Source: Tritrichomonas musculus
Lineage: Eukaryota > Parabasalia > Tritrichomonadida > Tritrichomonadidae
Reading direction: 5' to 3'
DNA length: 64,000 nt
Assembly: GCA_039105265.1 (NCBI GenBank)
Contig: JAPFFF010000005.1
Span: 558,001-622,000 of the forward strand
The notes beneath the pieces are model-generated. The model did no database searches, was not told the origin of the DNA, and saw only the letters and a program-made list of their open reading frames with translations. Below are positions 20,351-32,200 of this stretch, in pieces (the first letter of the stretch is position 1; each line of letters starts with the position of its first letter). A program made the translations under genes and the position numbers.

Positions 20351-22300
20351 AAAAAAACTGCTGATTAAAAGTTCATTCCCAATATAAATATAAATATAAT
20401 GTAACTTATCACTATTATATTTTTATTTATTTAATATAAATTCGGAGCTCTATAACAAGATATTAAAGATTCTTATTTATCGTTTTTTCATTTTCAAATA
20501 TTTTGAATTGCTAAAAATTTATGATAAAAAAAAGAAACTTCTCAGAACTTTTTTTAAAAAACTGCTGATTAAAAGTTCATTCCCGATATAAATATAAGTA
20601 TAATATAATTTAATACTATTATATATTTATTTATTTAATATAAATTCGGAGCTCTATAACAAGATATTAAAGATTCTTATTTATCGTTTTTTCATTTTCA
20701 AATATTTTGAATTGCTAAAAATTTATGATAAAAAAAAGAAACTTCTCAGAACTTTTTTTAAAAAACTGCTGATTAAAAGTTCATTCCCGATATAAATATA
20801 AGTATAATGTAACTTATCACTATTATATATTTATTTATTTAATATAAATTCGGAGCTCTATAACAAGATATTAAAGATTCTTATTTATCGTTTTTTCATT
20901 TTCAAATATTTTGAATTGCTAAAAATTTATGAAAAAAAAAGAAACTTCTCAGAACTTTTTTTAAAAAACTGCTGATTAAAAGTTCATTCCCGATATAAAT
21001 ATAAGTATAATATAATTTAATACTATTATATATTTATTTATTTAATATAAATTCGGAGCTCTATAACAAGATATTAAAGATTCTTATTTATCGTTTTTTC
21101 ATTTTCAAATATTTTGAATTGCTAAAAATTTATGATAAAAAAAAGAAACTTCTCAGAACTTTTTTTAAAAAACTGCTGATTAAAAGTTCATTCCCGATAT
21201 AAATATAAGTATAATGTAACTTATCACTATTATATATTTATTTATTTAATATAAATTCGGAGCTCTATAACAAGATATTAAAGATTCTTATTTATCGTTT
21301 TTTCATTTTCAAATATTTTGAATTGCTAAAAATTTATGAAAAAAAAAGAAACTTCTCAGAACTTTTTTTAAAAAACTGCTGATTAAAAGTTCATTCCCGA
21401 TATAAATATAAGTATAATATAATTTAATACTATTATATATTTATTTATTTAATATAAATTCGGAGCTCTATAACAAGATATTAAAGATTCTTATTTATCG
21501 TTTTTTCATTTTCAAATATTTTGAATTGCTAAAAATTTATGATAAAAAAAAGAAACTTCTCAGAACTTTTTTTAAAAAACTGCTGATTAAAAGTTCATTC
21601 CCGATATAAATATAAGTATAATATAATTTAATACTATTATATATTTATTTATTTAATATAAATTCGGAGCTCTATAACAAGATATTAAAGATTCTTATTT
21701 ATCGTTTTTTCATTTTCAAATATTTTGAATTGCTAAAAATTTATGATAAAAAAAAGAAACTTCTCAGAACTTTTTTTAAAAAACTGCTGATTAAAAGTTC
21801 ATTCCCGATATAAATATAAGTATAATGTAACTTATCACTATTATATATTTATTTATTTAATATAAATTCGGAGCTCTATAACAAGATATTAAAGATTCTT
21901 ATTTATCGTTTTTTCATTTTCAAATATTTTGAATTGCTAAAAATTTATGAAAAAAAAAGAAACTTCTCAGAACTTTTTTTAAAAAACTGCTGATTAAAAG
22001 TTCATTCCCGATATAAATATAAGTATAATATAATTTAATACTATTATATATTTATTTATTTAATATAAATTCGGAGCTCTATAACAAGATATTAAAGATT
22101 CTTATTTATCGTTTTTTCATTTTCAAATATTTTGAATTGCTAAAAATTTATGATAAAAAAAAGAAACTTCTCAGAACTTTTTTTAAAAAACTGCTGATTA
22201 AAAGTTCATTCCCGATATAAATATAAGTATAATGTAACTTATCACTATTATATATTTATTTATTTAATATAAATTCGGAGCTCTATAACAAGATATTAAA
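20351..22300. repeat. 204-bp tandem satellite, ten units, alternating A/B variants
   Basis: The landmark GTTCATTCCC recurs at 20371, 20575, 20779, 20982, 21186, 21389, 21593, 21797, 22000 and 22204, a period of 203-204 bp. The last unit is partial and ends near 22300. Units come in two forms at one internal spot: A has GTAACTTATCAC and B has ATAATTTAATAC before TATTATA. The order is A B A B A B B A B A, so the array grew mainly as a 407-bp AB dimer with one BB irregularity. All 203-bp units are A units that lack one base in the poly-A stretch after AATTTATGA. Outside these sites the copies are nearly identical, so the array is young. Each unit carries GGAGCTC. No ORF or promoter is evident. 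It may be a local satellite, or part of a transposon. Confidence 0.95.
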
Positions 22301-22489
22301 TGATTTTAAATTTCTTTCAATATTTATATAACTATTGAAAAATTATAAATCTTAATTTGGTCAACTTTTATTAATTAAATGCTTTTTTATATTATTATAT
22401 ATATAAAAATAAAATAAAAAAAAATTTTTCATAAATAAAAATTTTAAATAATTTAACGAATATTGATCGTCTACCCACACATATGTTTT

Positions 22490-24330
22490 GGATTAACACT
22501 TTTGCAAGCATATTTAAATAATGTTTTATGTGAAGTATAGTTATATTGACTCGCCAATTCATTCATGATAGATGGAGTAATAATTCAAATTCTCATATTA
22601 TATTCTATATCTCTTAAGAGATATATGACTCTATCGTTTAATCCTAATGAACTATACATAAAATCTATCTTAACTTGTTTCTGTTCACGTTTCATAAAAT
22701 CAGGATAATTACTTTTTTCTGTCTTTGTGCAGTTTTTCAAAGAATACCATGGGAATTATAATAATTTTGTGTTTTTCTTGAGTTAAATGAACCTTCTCAA
22801 CAAGCTATATAAAGCGAGTTCTCTTACATGAGCTTCAAATGATATGATATAGGTCGTTTCAGTGTTTGGAAAATCATAATGATGATGGGAAAGGAGATTT
22901 AGAATCGTTTTTGAAGGAATAGAAAGGCATCATGATGGTATGGAGAGATATAAGTTCCATTTGATCACTGTCAAGATTAGCATGAAAGGAGCATTAGTTA
23001 AGCATGAAAAACTAGTTTAGAAATAACTTAAATGATGATGTAGTGAAACAATTGTTTAATTTTTTCAAGAAAGGTAATGGATCAACTAAAAACACTAAAG
23101 GCACTACTAAAGGACTTATTAGAGAATAAAACGACAGATGAGTTGGTTGAAGTTTTTTATTTGTGGGAGGATTGAATGAGACAACTGAAGAGTATTTAGG
23201 TTACGTTTCAAAAGAAGAAGAATTACGAGAAATGTTGATCGATGATATAGCATATGATTTGGCTGTCACCAGAATATTGATGGAGAAAATGATTATAATG
23301 CAAAGTTTGGTTTGCTAAAGGTATTCAGCCAGAGAAATAACATCAGAAAATGGAAGAAGAAGCCATTAATGATTTGATGAACATAGGTTAGCATAGTAAT
23401 CGCATAGACCAAAGCATATGAACCAATTTAAGCTATATGTCATTAGAGGTGAGTGTAAGAGTATATAATTGAAGAAAGAAGATTATATGTACTTTAATAA
23501 TATCGAGAAATATAGTTGTAAAGTGCATGAAGATAAAGCAAATCGGAAGCTTTGGTTCAATAGATATTTGCAATAGCATCCATCGGAGTTACCTAAATCA
23601 TTGAATGCAAGTAAAGAATATGTGCTTCGATTTAAAGTTATCAGAATTAATAAAGATGGAAGCTATCATACAATACCGTTTAAAGGAGAAACGTTTCAAG
23701 ATCTCATTAAAAGGTTAAAGAATGGAAGCTTATCATTTGATCTTGATAGAGAGAGAACAACTTTTGAACTATTTTATTCATCAAATGAAGTTGAATCATT
23801 TCAATGGCAAGTATTTACATCAATGCCATTGAGTGAACTTAGAGAACCAACAGGTAAGTGTTATCATGATCGAGGAGGGAAGTTCTTTCCATATCGGAAT
23901 ACGACATATATTGATTTACCTAAATACCAGATCTTTTCAAGAAACGATAACTATAGTTATGTAAACACTGGTATTCTGGTATGAGAAATGACAATAAGTT
24001 GAAGTTCGTTGTATGTTATTAGCATTGAATGGTTTGATATAAGATATTTACTTCATTAAAGCACGATTAAGATTGATGAGAGAACAATATTTCAAATTCG
24101 TAATGACTTTTTAAACTCCAGGCTCAATGATTGTGAACTGAGGCCTCGTTGTATATTCATCAAATTCATTCTTTGAAAAAGAAAATGAACGAGACTTTAG
24201 AATTAGTTCAAATCAAATTCAACCTCATATAATGTTCATGAATGAAGGTGAACATGAAGACATAAATACAGATTCAGAGAATGATATATGTGTTTTTGGT
24301 CAAGAAAGCGACTGAGATTATTAAAAACAA
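22490..24330. pseudogene. Decayed coding stretch of unknown family, probably mobile-element-derived
   Basis: Several short open stretches with normal amino-acid composition occur on both strands. The longest is 23601-23984 on the plus strand, 127 codons with no ATG at its head, encoding EYVLRFKVIRINKDGSYHTI and, later, GKCYHDRGGKFFPYRNTTYI. A minus-strand stretch near 22490-22700 reads like real protein as well. The stretch is broken in many places. I do not recognise the family. Its position next to a Polinton polymerase fossil suggests one decayed large element split by the satellite array, but this is inference. Confidence 0.4.
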
Positions 24331-24599
24331 ACGCTTAAATTAGTCTTACTTTTCTATTAAAGTCAGTTCTGAAGTCATTTGCAGAATCATTACATTTGCT
24401 AGACAAGTATGTTCTTTTCGGATTCAATAAATGCAAATTTAAATTGATTACCTCGATCATTTGTAGCTCTTTACTGGAGAATTAGAATTTTGATTGCTAA
24501 CTTGATTCATTGGAAACTTTCATTTGAAGAGAACATTTGCATGCAATGAAATAGTTTTCTGCTGATTAATTTAATTTTAATGCCATTAGTAGTAATATT

Positions 24600-25260
24600 A
24601 AGGAGTGATACGTGTCTCAGGCCCCTACGCCCATCCTTAACCGCTTCTGGAGCTCCAAACAACTTTGAATTTCCCAAAAAACCACGTTCATTTCATGAAT
24701 TCTGAGGGTGAAAATCATTTGTTGATTTTTTTCTTTGAGCTCATAAACATTGAATTTCATGCATTTTAAGGGTACATATCATTTATAAAATTTTCATTAT
24801 ATATGAATTCTCTAATGAAATACTAATAATTTATCCCTACCATCCAGAAGCTTATATACACCTGCCACAGTCACGCTACTTGCCAATACTGGATAAAGTA
24901 GACTATAATAATATGTATTTTTAGTGCTAATTGTGGCAAAACCCTAATGATATGTTTATTTATGTCTATGATCTATTAAAATAGACAAAATGTCTATATT
25001 AATATGAATTTGTTGTATAATTTTCCAGAAGCCCAAAACCACGTATGATACCCCTGATTTACCCTTCCACAGACATCTACAGACCTCTCAAACCGGCTGT
25101 TTTTCATGTGTTTTAAGAGTTTAAACCATTTTTCATGATAGTATAAAATTGTGGCAAATTTTTACAAGTAGTAGACTTTTAAAGCTCACTAATAGAGGTT
25201 TTTTTCATAAAAATTTTTTGCAGAAAAATACAATATATCCAAAAAAAGTCAATTTTTCCG
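24600..25260. repeat. GC-richer non-coding patch with diverged short repeats
   Basis: Base composition shifts from the AT-rich surroundings (for example GTGTCTCAGGCCCCTACGCC near 24612). A motif of the form TTTCATGnATTnTrAGGGT recurs, diverged, at about 24691, 24755 and 25103, and CCACGT occurs near both ends. No ORF is found. It could be the terminus of an old transposon or a non-coding RNA gene; I cannot decide. Confidence 0.4.
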
Positions 25261-26266
25261 AAACATAATTTTGAATTTATTTGGTTGTCCGATCAAAAAT
25301 CATTTAAAATTTTTTTCTTTAAAATCAAAACATCTAATTTTTACATATAAACATTTCAGACTATTCATATAATATATATCTTCATATTATTAATTATCGA
25401 TATTTAAGCAAATATATTCATTTATTATTACTATTTATTTTATTAGTTATAAAATATTCCGATTTTAATTTTTTATAAAATTGAATAATTAATTGAATTT
25501 TCTCAAACAATTCAATTTTCAAAGTAGCTTTTGATAAAACCAAAAAATCTTTGAAAAATTTCATAATTATATGACCAAATATTTCTATTATATGTTCTAG
25601 TTATTTAATTTAAATTATATATTTGTAATATCTTTTTATTTTTTTTTCAATTTTTTTTGAAAAGTTGTTTCGATAAAAGATCATTCAATTTTTAATTTAA
25701 AGATATCTCTATAAGTATTTGTAAAAATATTAATACAAGTGTCAATTTAATTTTATGAAACTGTTATTAGATTTTAAAATAAGAAATTGTTCTTTTTTTT
25801 TTTAATTAAAACAAAAAAATTTTGACTCTTTTCAATTTCTGGTAATTTTTCAAAAACTAATATTCATTTCATTATTTTTTTAGAGATATATTATTTTTAA
25901 AATGATGCTTAAAAACCTTATAATTTGAATAAAAATAATGAAATTGAATAAAAACCCGAAATTTTACAGTTATGGCGAAATATTAGCAACAAATGAATGT
26001 ATTGAAAATTGCTGTAGAAATTGAGAAAAACTGCAAATATTGAATGAAACAACAAAAAAATTGAGAAGTTTAAATTATGGCGCCGTAATTAAGAGAAATA
26101 CTTTTTACTCCAAAAAATAAATGAAATATATTTTAAAAAGCTATTTTTATATTTAGTATCCTTTTGTTAGAATTTTTTGATCATTCAATTGAAATTTCAC
26201 ATTTTCAATAAAAAGAATTCGTTTAAATTGAGAGTATCTTTAGCAATTCGAATTCTTAAAAATTTA
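25261..26266. other. AT-rich upstream region of the giant repeat gene
   Basis: About 1 kb of A/T-run-rich DNA without a recognisable gene. GGCGCCGTAATT near 26080 is the only GC-rich island and could be part of a distal promoter. Confidence 0.35.
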
Positions 26267-29200
26267 ATGGATAGTGTTGCAAACATTTCTCAACTCGAAA
26301 AAGATGTGGCAGCAATATTAACAAAAACATATGAACGAGAGGATCTTCCTTTTGAACATAAAGCAAATCTCTATCGAATATCTAAAGAACATTCACGCAA
26401 TATTCGAAATAGAGTAGTTAAGACCATGCATGAAGGGATAGAAGGAAGGAAAGCAGAATTTGAACATTATACTGAAATATGTTTTGTAGCAAAATCTATT
26501 GCCAAAAATGCAAACCGAAAAGATCTAATTTTTAATAGTATTGTTAATCAATATGGAAAAAGAATCTCTGAAGCAAGAAACGAAGGGATGGATGGCTTTG
26601 GTATTTCTCTTATCCCCTTACATTCAAAATCTGAAGAAAGAAATAATACTGTTATTGTGGTTATGACTATTGCTACTATGCCAAATCAAATACAAGTTCA
26701 AAATATTACTAATGAGTTTTATGAAATTAAGAAAGATCCATCACCAGTTACAGAAACATCGAAATATACCGAATTTATCAATCGATATCGCGATGCTATT
26801 CAATTTAATCAATTTGAATCTATTGGACAAATATCAGAAAATGATTCACCGCTTCCAGTACACTTAATCAGTGATCCACTTACATATTATAATCAAAAAG
26901 CTGGTATGCTTTTTTTATATTTAGTTCAAAAAGACGAATTTTTAGAATGTATCCATAATGATTTTAATCAAATTTTTGTAGATGCTCAAGATACCACTGA
27001 TTCAACTTTAACAATTAATTTCTCTTTTCTTGATCAAACAGAACAAATAACAAAATATTCAGTTTTTGTAAATAAAAGCGAAGGAGACCATGCTCCAAAG
27101 CTTTTACAGAATGACCAACCAAAAGATGTTATTGAGAGAAGCTTTGAGTTACCTGATGACTATGATCTACAATTGGAAAAAAGAAAACTTGAAGAAGAAG
27201 CAAGAATTGCAGAAGAACAAAGAAAAGCAGAAGAAGCTAGGCAAGCAGAAGAACAAAGGAAGGCTGAAGAAGCAAGACAAGCTGAAGAAGCCAGATTAGC
27301 TGAAGAAGCCAGACAAGCAGAAGAACAAAAGAAGGCTGAAGAAGCAAGACAAGCAGAAGAACAAAGGAAGGCTGAAGAAGCTAGACAAGCAGAAGAACAA
27401 AGGAAGGCTGAAGAAGCTAGACAAGCAGAAGAACAAAGGAAGGCTGAAGAAGCTAGACAAGCAGAAGAACAAAGGAAGGCTGAAGAAGCAAGACAAGCAG
27501 AAGAACAAAGGAAGGCTGAAGAAGCTAGACAAGCAGAAGAACAAAGGAAGGCTGAAGAAGCAAGACAAGCAGAAGAACAAAGGAAGGCTGAAGAAGCTAG
27601 ACAAGCAGAAGAAGCCAGACAAGCAGAAGAACAAAGGAAGGCTGAAGAAGCCAGATTAGCTGAAGAAGCTAGACAAGCAGAAGAACAAAAGAAGGCCGAA
27701 GAAGAAGCCAGATTAGCTGAAGAAGCTAGATTAGCTGAAGAAGCTAGATTAGCTGAGGAAGCTAGATTAGCTGAAGAAGCTAGACAAGCAGAAGAAGCTA
27801 GACAAGCAGAAGAACAAAAGAAGGCTGAAGAAGCCAGATTAGCTGAAGAAGCTAGACAAGCAGAAGAACAAAGAAAGGCTGAAGAAGCAAGACAAGCAGA
27901 AGAAGCCAGATTGGCAGAAGAAGCCAGACAAGCAGAAGAACAAAAGAAGGCTGAAGAAGCCAGATTAGCTGAAGAAGCTAGATTAGCTGAAGAAGCTAGA
28001 TTAGCTGAGGAAGCTAGACAAGCAGAAGAAGCAAGACAAGCTGAAGAAGCTAGACAAGCAGAAGAACAAAAGAAGGCTGAAGAAGCCAGACAAGCAGAAG
28101 AAGCCAGATTGGCAGAAGAAGCCAGACAAGCAGAAGAACAAAAGAAGGCTGAAGAAGCCAGATTAGCTGAAGAAGCTAGATTAGCTGAAGAAGCTAGATT
28201 AGCTGAGGAAGCTAGACAAGCTGAAGAAGCAAGACAAGCTGAAGAAGCCAAACAAGCAGAAGAACAAAAGAAGGCTGAAGAAGCCAGACAAGCTGAAGAA
28301 GCTAGATTAGCTGAAGAAGCTAGACAAGCAGAAGAAGCTAGACAAGCTGAAGAAGCTAGATTAGCTGAGGAAGCTAGACAAGCAGAAGAAGCTAGACAAG
28401 CAGAAGAACAAAAGAAGGCTGAAGAAGCCAGACAAGCTGAAGAAGCTAGACAAGCAGAAGAACAAAGAAAGGCTGAAGAAGCCAGACAAGCTGAAGAAGC
28501 TAGACAAGCAGAAGAACAAAAGAAGGCTGAAGAAGCCAGACAAGCAGAAGAAGCCAGATTGGCAGAAGAAGCCAGACAAGCAGAAGAACAAAAGAAGGCT
28601 GAAGAAGCCAGACAAGCAGAAGAAGCCAGATTGGCAGAAGAAGCCAGACAAGCAGAAGAACAAAGAAAGGCTGAAGAAGCCAGACAAGCAGAAGAAGCCA
28701 GATTGGCAGAAGAAGCCAGACAAGCAGAAGAACAAAGAAAGGCTGAAGAAGCTAGACAAGCAGAAGAACAAAGAAAGGCTGAAGAAGCCAGACAAGCTGA
28801 AGAAGCTAGACAAGCAGAAGAACAAAAGAAGGCTGAAGAAGCCAGACAAGCAGAAGAAGCCAGATTGGCAGAAGAAGCCAGACAAACAGAAGAACAAAAG
28901 AAGGCTGAAGAAGCCAGATTAGCTGAGGAAGCTAGACAAGCAGAAGAAGCAAGACAAGCTGAAGAAGCCAAACAAGCAGAAGAACAAAGGAAGGCCGAAG
29001 AAGAAGCAAGACAAGCAGAAGAAGCTAGACAAGCAGAAGAAGCTAGATTAGCTGAGGAAGCTAGATTAGCTGAAGAAGCTAGACAAGCTGAAGAAGCAAG
29101 ACAAGCAGAAGAACAAAGAAAGGCTGAAGAAGCTAGACAAGCTGAAGAAGCAAGACAAGCAGAAGAACAAAGAAAGGCTGAAGAAGCTAGACAAGCTGAA

Positions 29201-32200
29201 GAACAAAAGAAGGCTGAAGAAGCCAGATTAGCTGAGGAAGCCAGACAAGCAGAAGAACAAAAGAAGGCTGAAGAAGCAAGACAAGCAGAAGAAGCCAGAT
29301 TAGCTGAAGAAGCTAGACAAGCAGAAGAAGCAAGACAAGCAGAAGAACAAAGAAAGGCTGAAGAAGCAAGACAAGCTGAAGAAGCAAGACAAGCAGAAGA
29401 ACAAAGGAAGGCCGAAGAAGAAGCAAGACAAGCAGAAGAAGCTAGATTAGCTGAAGAAGCCAGACAAGCAGAAGAACAAAAGAAGGCTGAAGAAGCAAGA
29501 CAAGCAGAAGAAGCCAGATTAGCAGAAGAAGCAAGACAAGCAGAAGAACAAAGAAAGGCTGAAGAAGCAAGACAAGCAGAAGAAGCAAGACAAGCTGAAG
29601 AAGCAAGACAAGCAGAAGAACAAAGAAAGGCTGAAGAAGCAAGACAAGCAGAAGAAGCCAGATTAGCAGAAGAAGCCAGACAAGCAGAAGAACAAAAGAA
29701 GGCTGAAGAAGCTAGACAAGCTGAAGAAGCAAGACAAGCAGAAGAAGCCAGATTAGCAGAAGAAGCCAGACAAGCAGAAGAACAAAGAAAGGCTGAAGAA
29801 GCTAGACAAGCTGAAGAAGCCAAACAAGCAGAAGAACAAAGGAAGGCCGAAGAAGAAGCAAGACAAGCAGAAGAAGCTAGATTAGCTGAAGAAGCTAGAC
29901 AAGCAGAAGAAGCTAGATTAGCTGAAGAAGCCAGACAAGCAGAAGAACAAAAGAAGGCTGAAGAAGCAAGACAAGCAGAAGAAGCCAGATTAGCAGAAGA
30001 AGCAAGACAAGCAGAAGAACAAAGAAAGGCTGAAGAAGCAAGACAAGCAGAAGAAGCAAGACAAGCTGAAGAAGCAAGACAAGCAGAAGAACAAAGAAAG
30101 GCTGAAGAAGCAAGACAAGCAGAAGAACAAAGAAAGGCTGAAGAAGCAAGACAAGCAGAAGAAGCCAGATTAGCAGAAGAAGCCAGACAAGCAGAAGAAC
30201 AAAGAAAGGCTGAAGAAGCCAGACAAGCAGAAGAACAAAGAAAGGCTGAAGAAGCTAGACAAGCTGAAGAAGCCAAACAAGCAGAAGAACAAAGGAAGGC
30301 CGAAGAAGAAGCAAGACAAGCAGAAGAAGCTAGACAAGCAGAAGAAGCTAGATTAGCTGAGAAAGCTAGATTAGCTGAAGAACAAAGAAAAGCAGAAGAA
30401 GCCAGATTAGCTGAAGAAGCTAGACAAGCAGAAGAACAAAAGAAGGCTGAAGAAGCAAGACAAGCAGAAGAAGCCAGATTAGCTGAAGAACAAAGAAAAG
30501 CTGAAGAAGCAAGACAAGCAGAAGAAGCTAGATTAGCTGAAGAAGCTAGACAAGCTGAAGAACAAAGAAAAGCTGAAGAAGCAAGACAAGCAGAAGAAGC
30601 CAGATTAGCTGAAGAAGCTAGATTGGCAGAAGAAGCAAGACAAGCAGAAGAAGCCAGATTAGCTGAAGAAGCTAGATTGGCAGAAGAAGCTAGACAAGCA
30701 GAAGAAGCCAGATTAGCTGAAGAAGCTAGATTGGCAGAAGAACAAAGAAAAGTTGAAGAAGCCAGATTAGCAGAAGAAGCTAGACAAGCTGAAGAACAAA
30801 GAAAAGCTGAAGAACAAAGAAAAGCTGAAGAAGCTAGATTGGCAGAAGAAGCCAGATTAGCTGAAGAACAAAGAAAAGCTGAAGAACAAAGAAAAGCTGA
30901 AGAACAAAGAAAAGCTGAAGAAGCTAGATTGGCAGAAGAAGCCAGATTAGCTGAAGAACAAAGAAAAGCTGAAGAACAAAGAAAAGCTGAAGAAGCTAGA
31001 TTAGCTGAAGAACAAAGAAAAGCTGAAGAAGCAAGACAAGCTGAAGAAGCCAGATTAGCAGAAGAACAAAGAAAAGCTGAAGAAGCTAGATTGGCAGAAG
31101 AAGCAAGACAAGCTGAAGAACAAAGAAAAGCTGAAGAAGCAAGGCAAGCAGAAGAAGCTAGATTGGCAGAAGAAGCCAGATTAGCTGAAGAACAAAGAAA
31201 AGCTGAAGAAGCTAGATTAGCTGAAGAACAAAGAAAAGCTGAAGAAGCTAGATTAGCTGAAGAACAAAGAAAAGCTGAAGAAGCTAGATTAGCTGAAGAA
31301 CAAAGAAAAGCTGAAGAAGCTAGATTAGCTGAAGAACAAAGAAAAGCTGAAGAAGCTAGATTAGCTGAAGAACAAAGAAAAGCTGAAGAAGCTAGATTAG
31401 CAGAAGAAGCCAGATTGGCAGAAGAAGCAAGAAAAGCTGAAGAAGCTAGATTAGCAGAAGAACAAAGAAAAGCTGAAGAAGAAGCAAGAAAAGTAGAAGA
31501 GGAAGCCAGATTAGCCGAAGAAGCTAAACTAGCAGAAGAGGAGCCGCCAAGTATGCGTTTCAATCAAATTAAAGAATACATAGACGAGCAAAAGCCAAAC
31601 TACAACAATGCAAGCATTGACAGCAACCCATATCCAGGCAGCTTCAATGGGCCTGTACAGGAACGCAGCATCGATATTGATTTAGACAAGGAAGAGACAA
31701 TCGCCGAATCACCCAAGCCAGCTTCCACAAAGACACGATCTAATAAGAATTCATCAAATGCAAATTCACTCACACAGTCAATGACACCAACACGCCGATC
31801 ATTGCTCGAAGACGAATTCGATATTAAGTGCATCTCAGGATTTGAAGAGTTTCCAGGTGGTCAAAATACAAATATCATCTTCCGCCGAAAAGATAATACA
31901 ATCAGTCCACTCAAGAAGAACGATGAATGGGATGTTGCACATGATGTTCTTTCTACAGGCAAAGTCGTAAAGAGGCCAATTTCGCCAAGGACTACACCAA
32001 AGAAACCACCAACCCCATCAAACACAACTACACCAACAATCAATCGAAGTATAACAACACCAACAACTACACCAGTCAATAATAACAACAAGGTACATAC
32101 ACCTTCAGCAGTTAATAACAAATCTGCAGATGATTTGACTGGCACTAATATTAGTTTTCCAAAATCACCATCAGGAAGGAGAAACAACAAGAATACAACA

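Noticed and set aside
20351-22300. CRISPR-like array
   Set aside because: Units of 204 bp are contiguous and nearly identical over their whole length with no unique spacers; it is a satellite.
27160-31563. 1467-codon antisense frame as a gene
   Set aside because: Opened by the codon bias of the hexapeptide repeat; its product is just the mirror repeat with no unique sequence.
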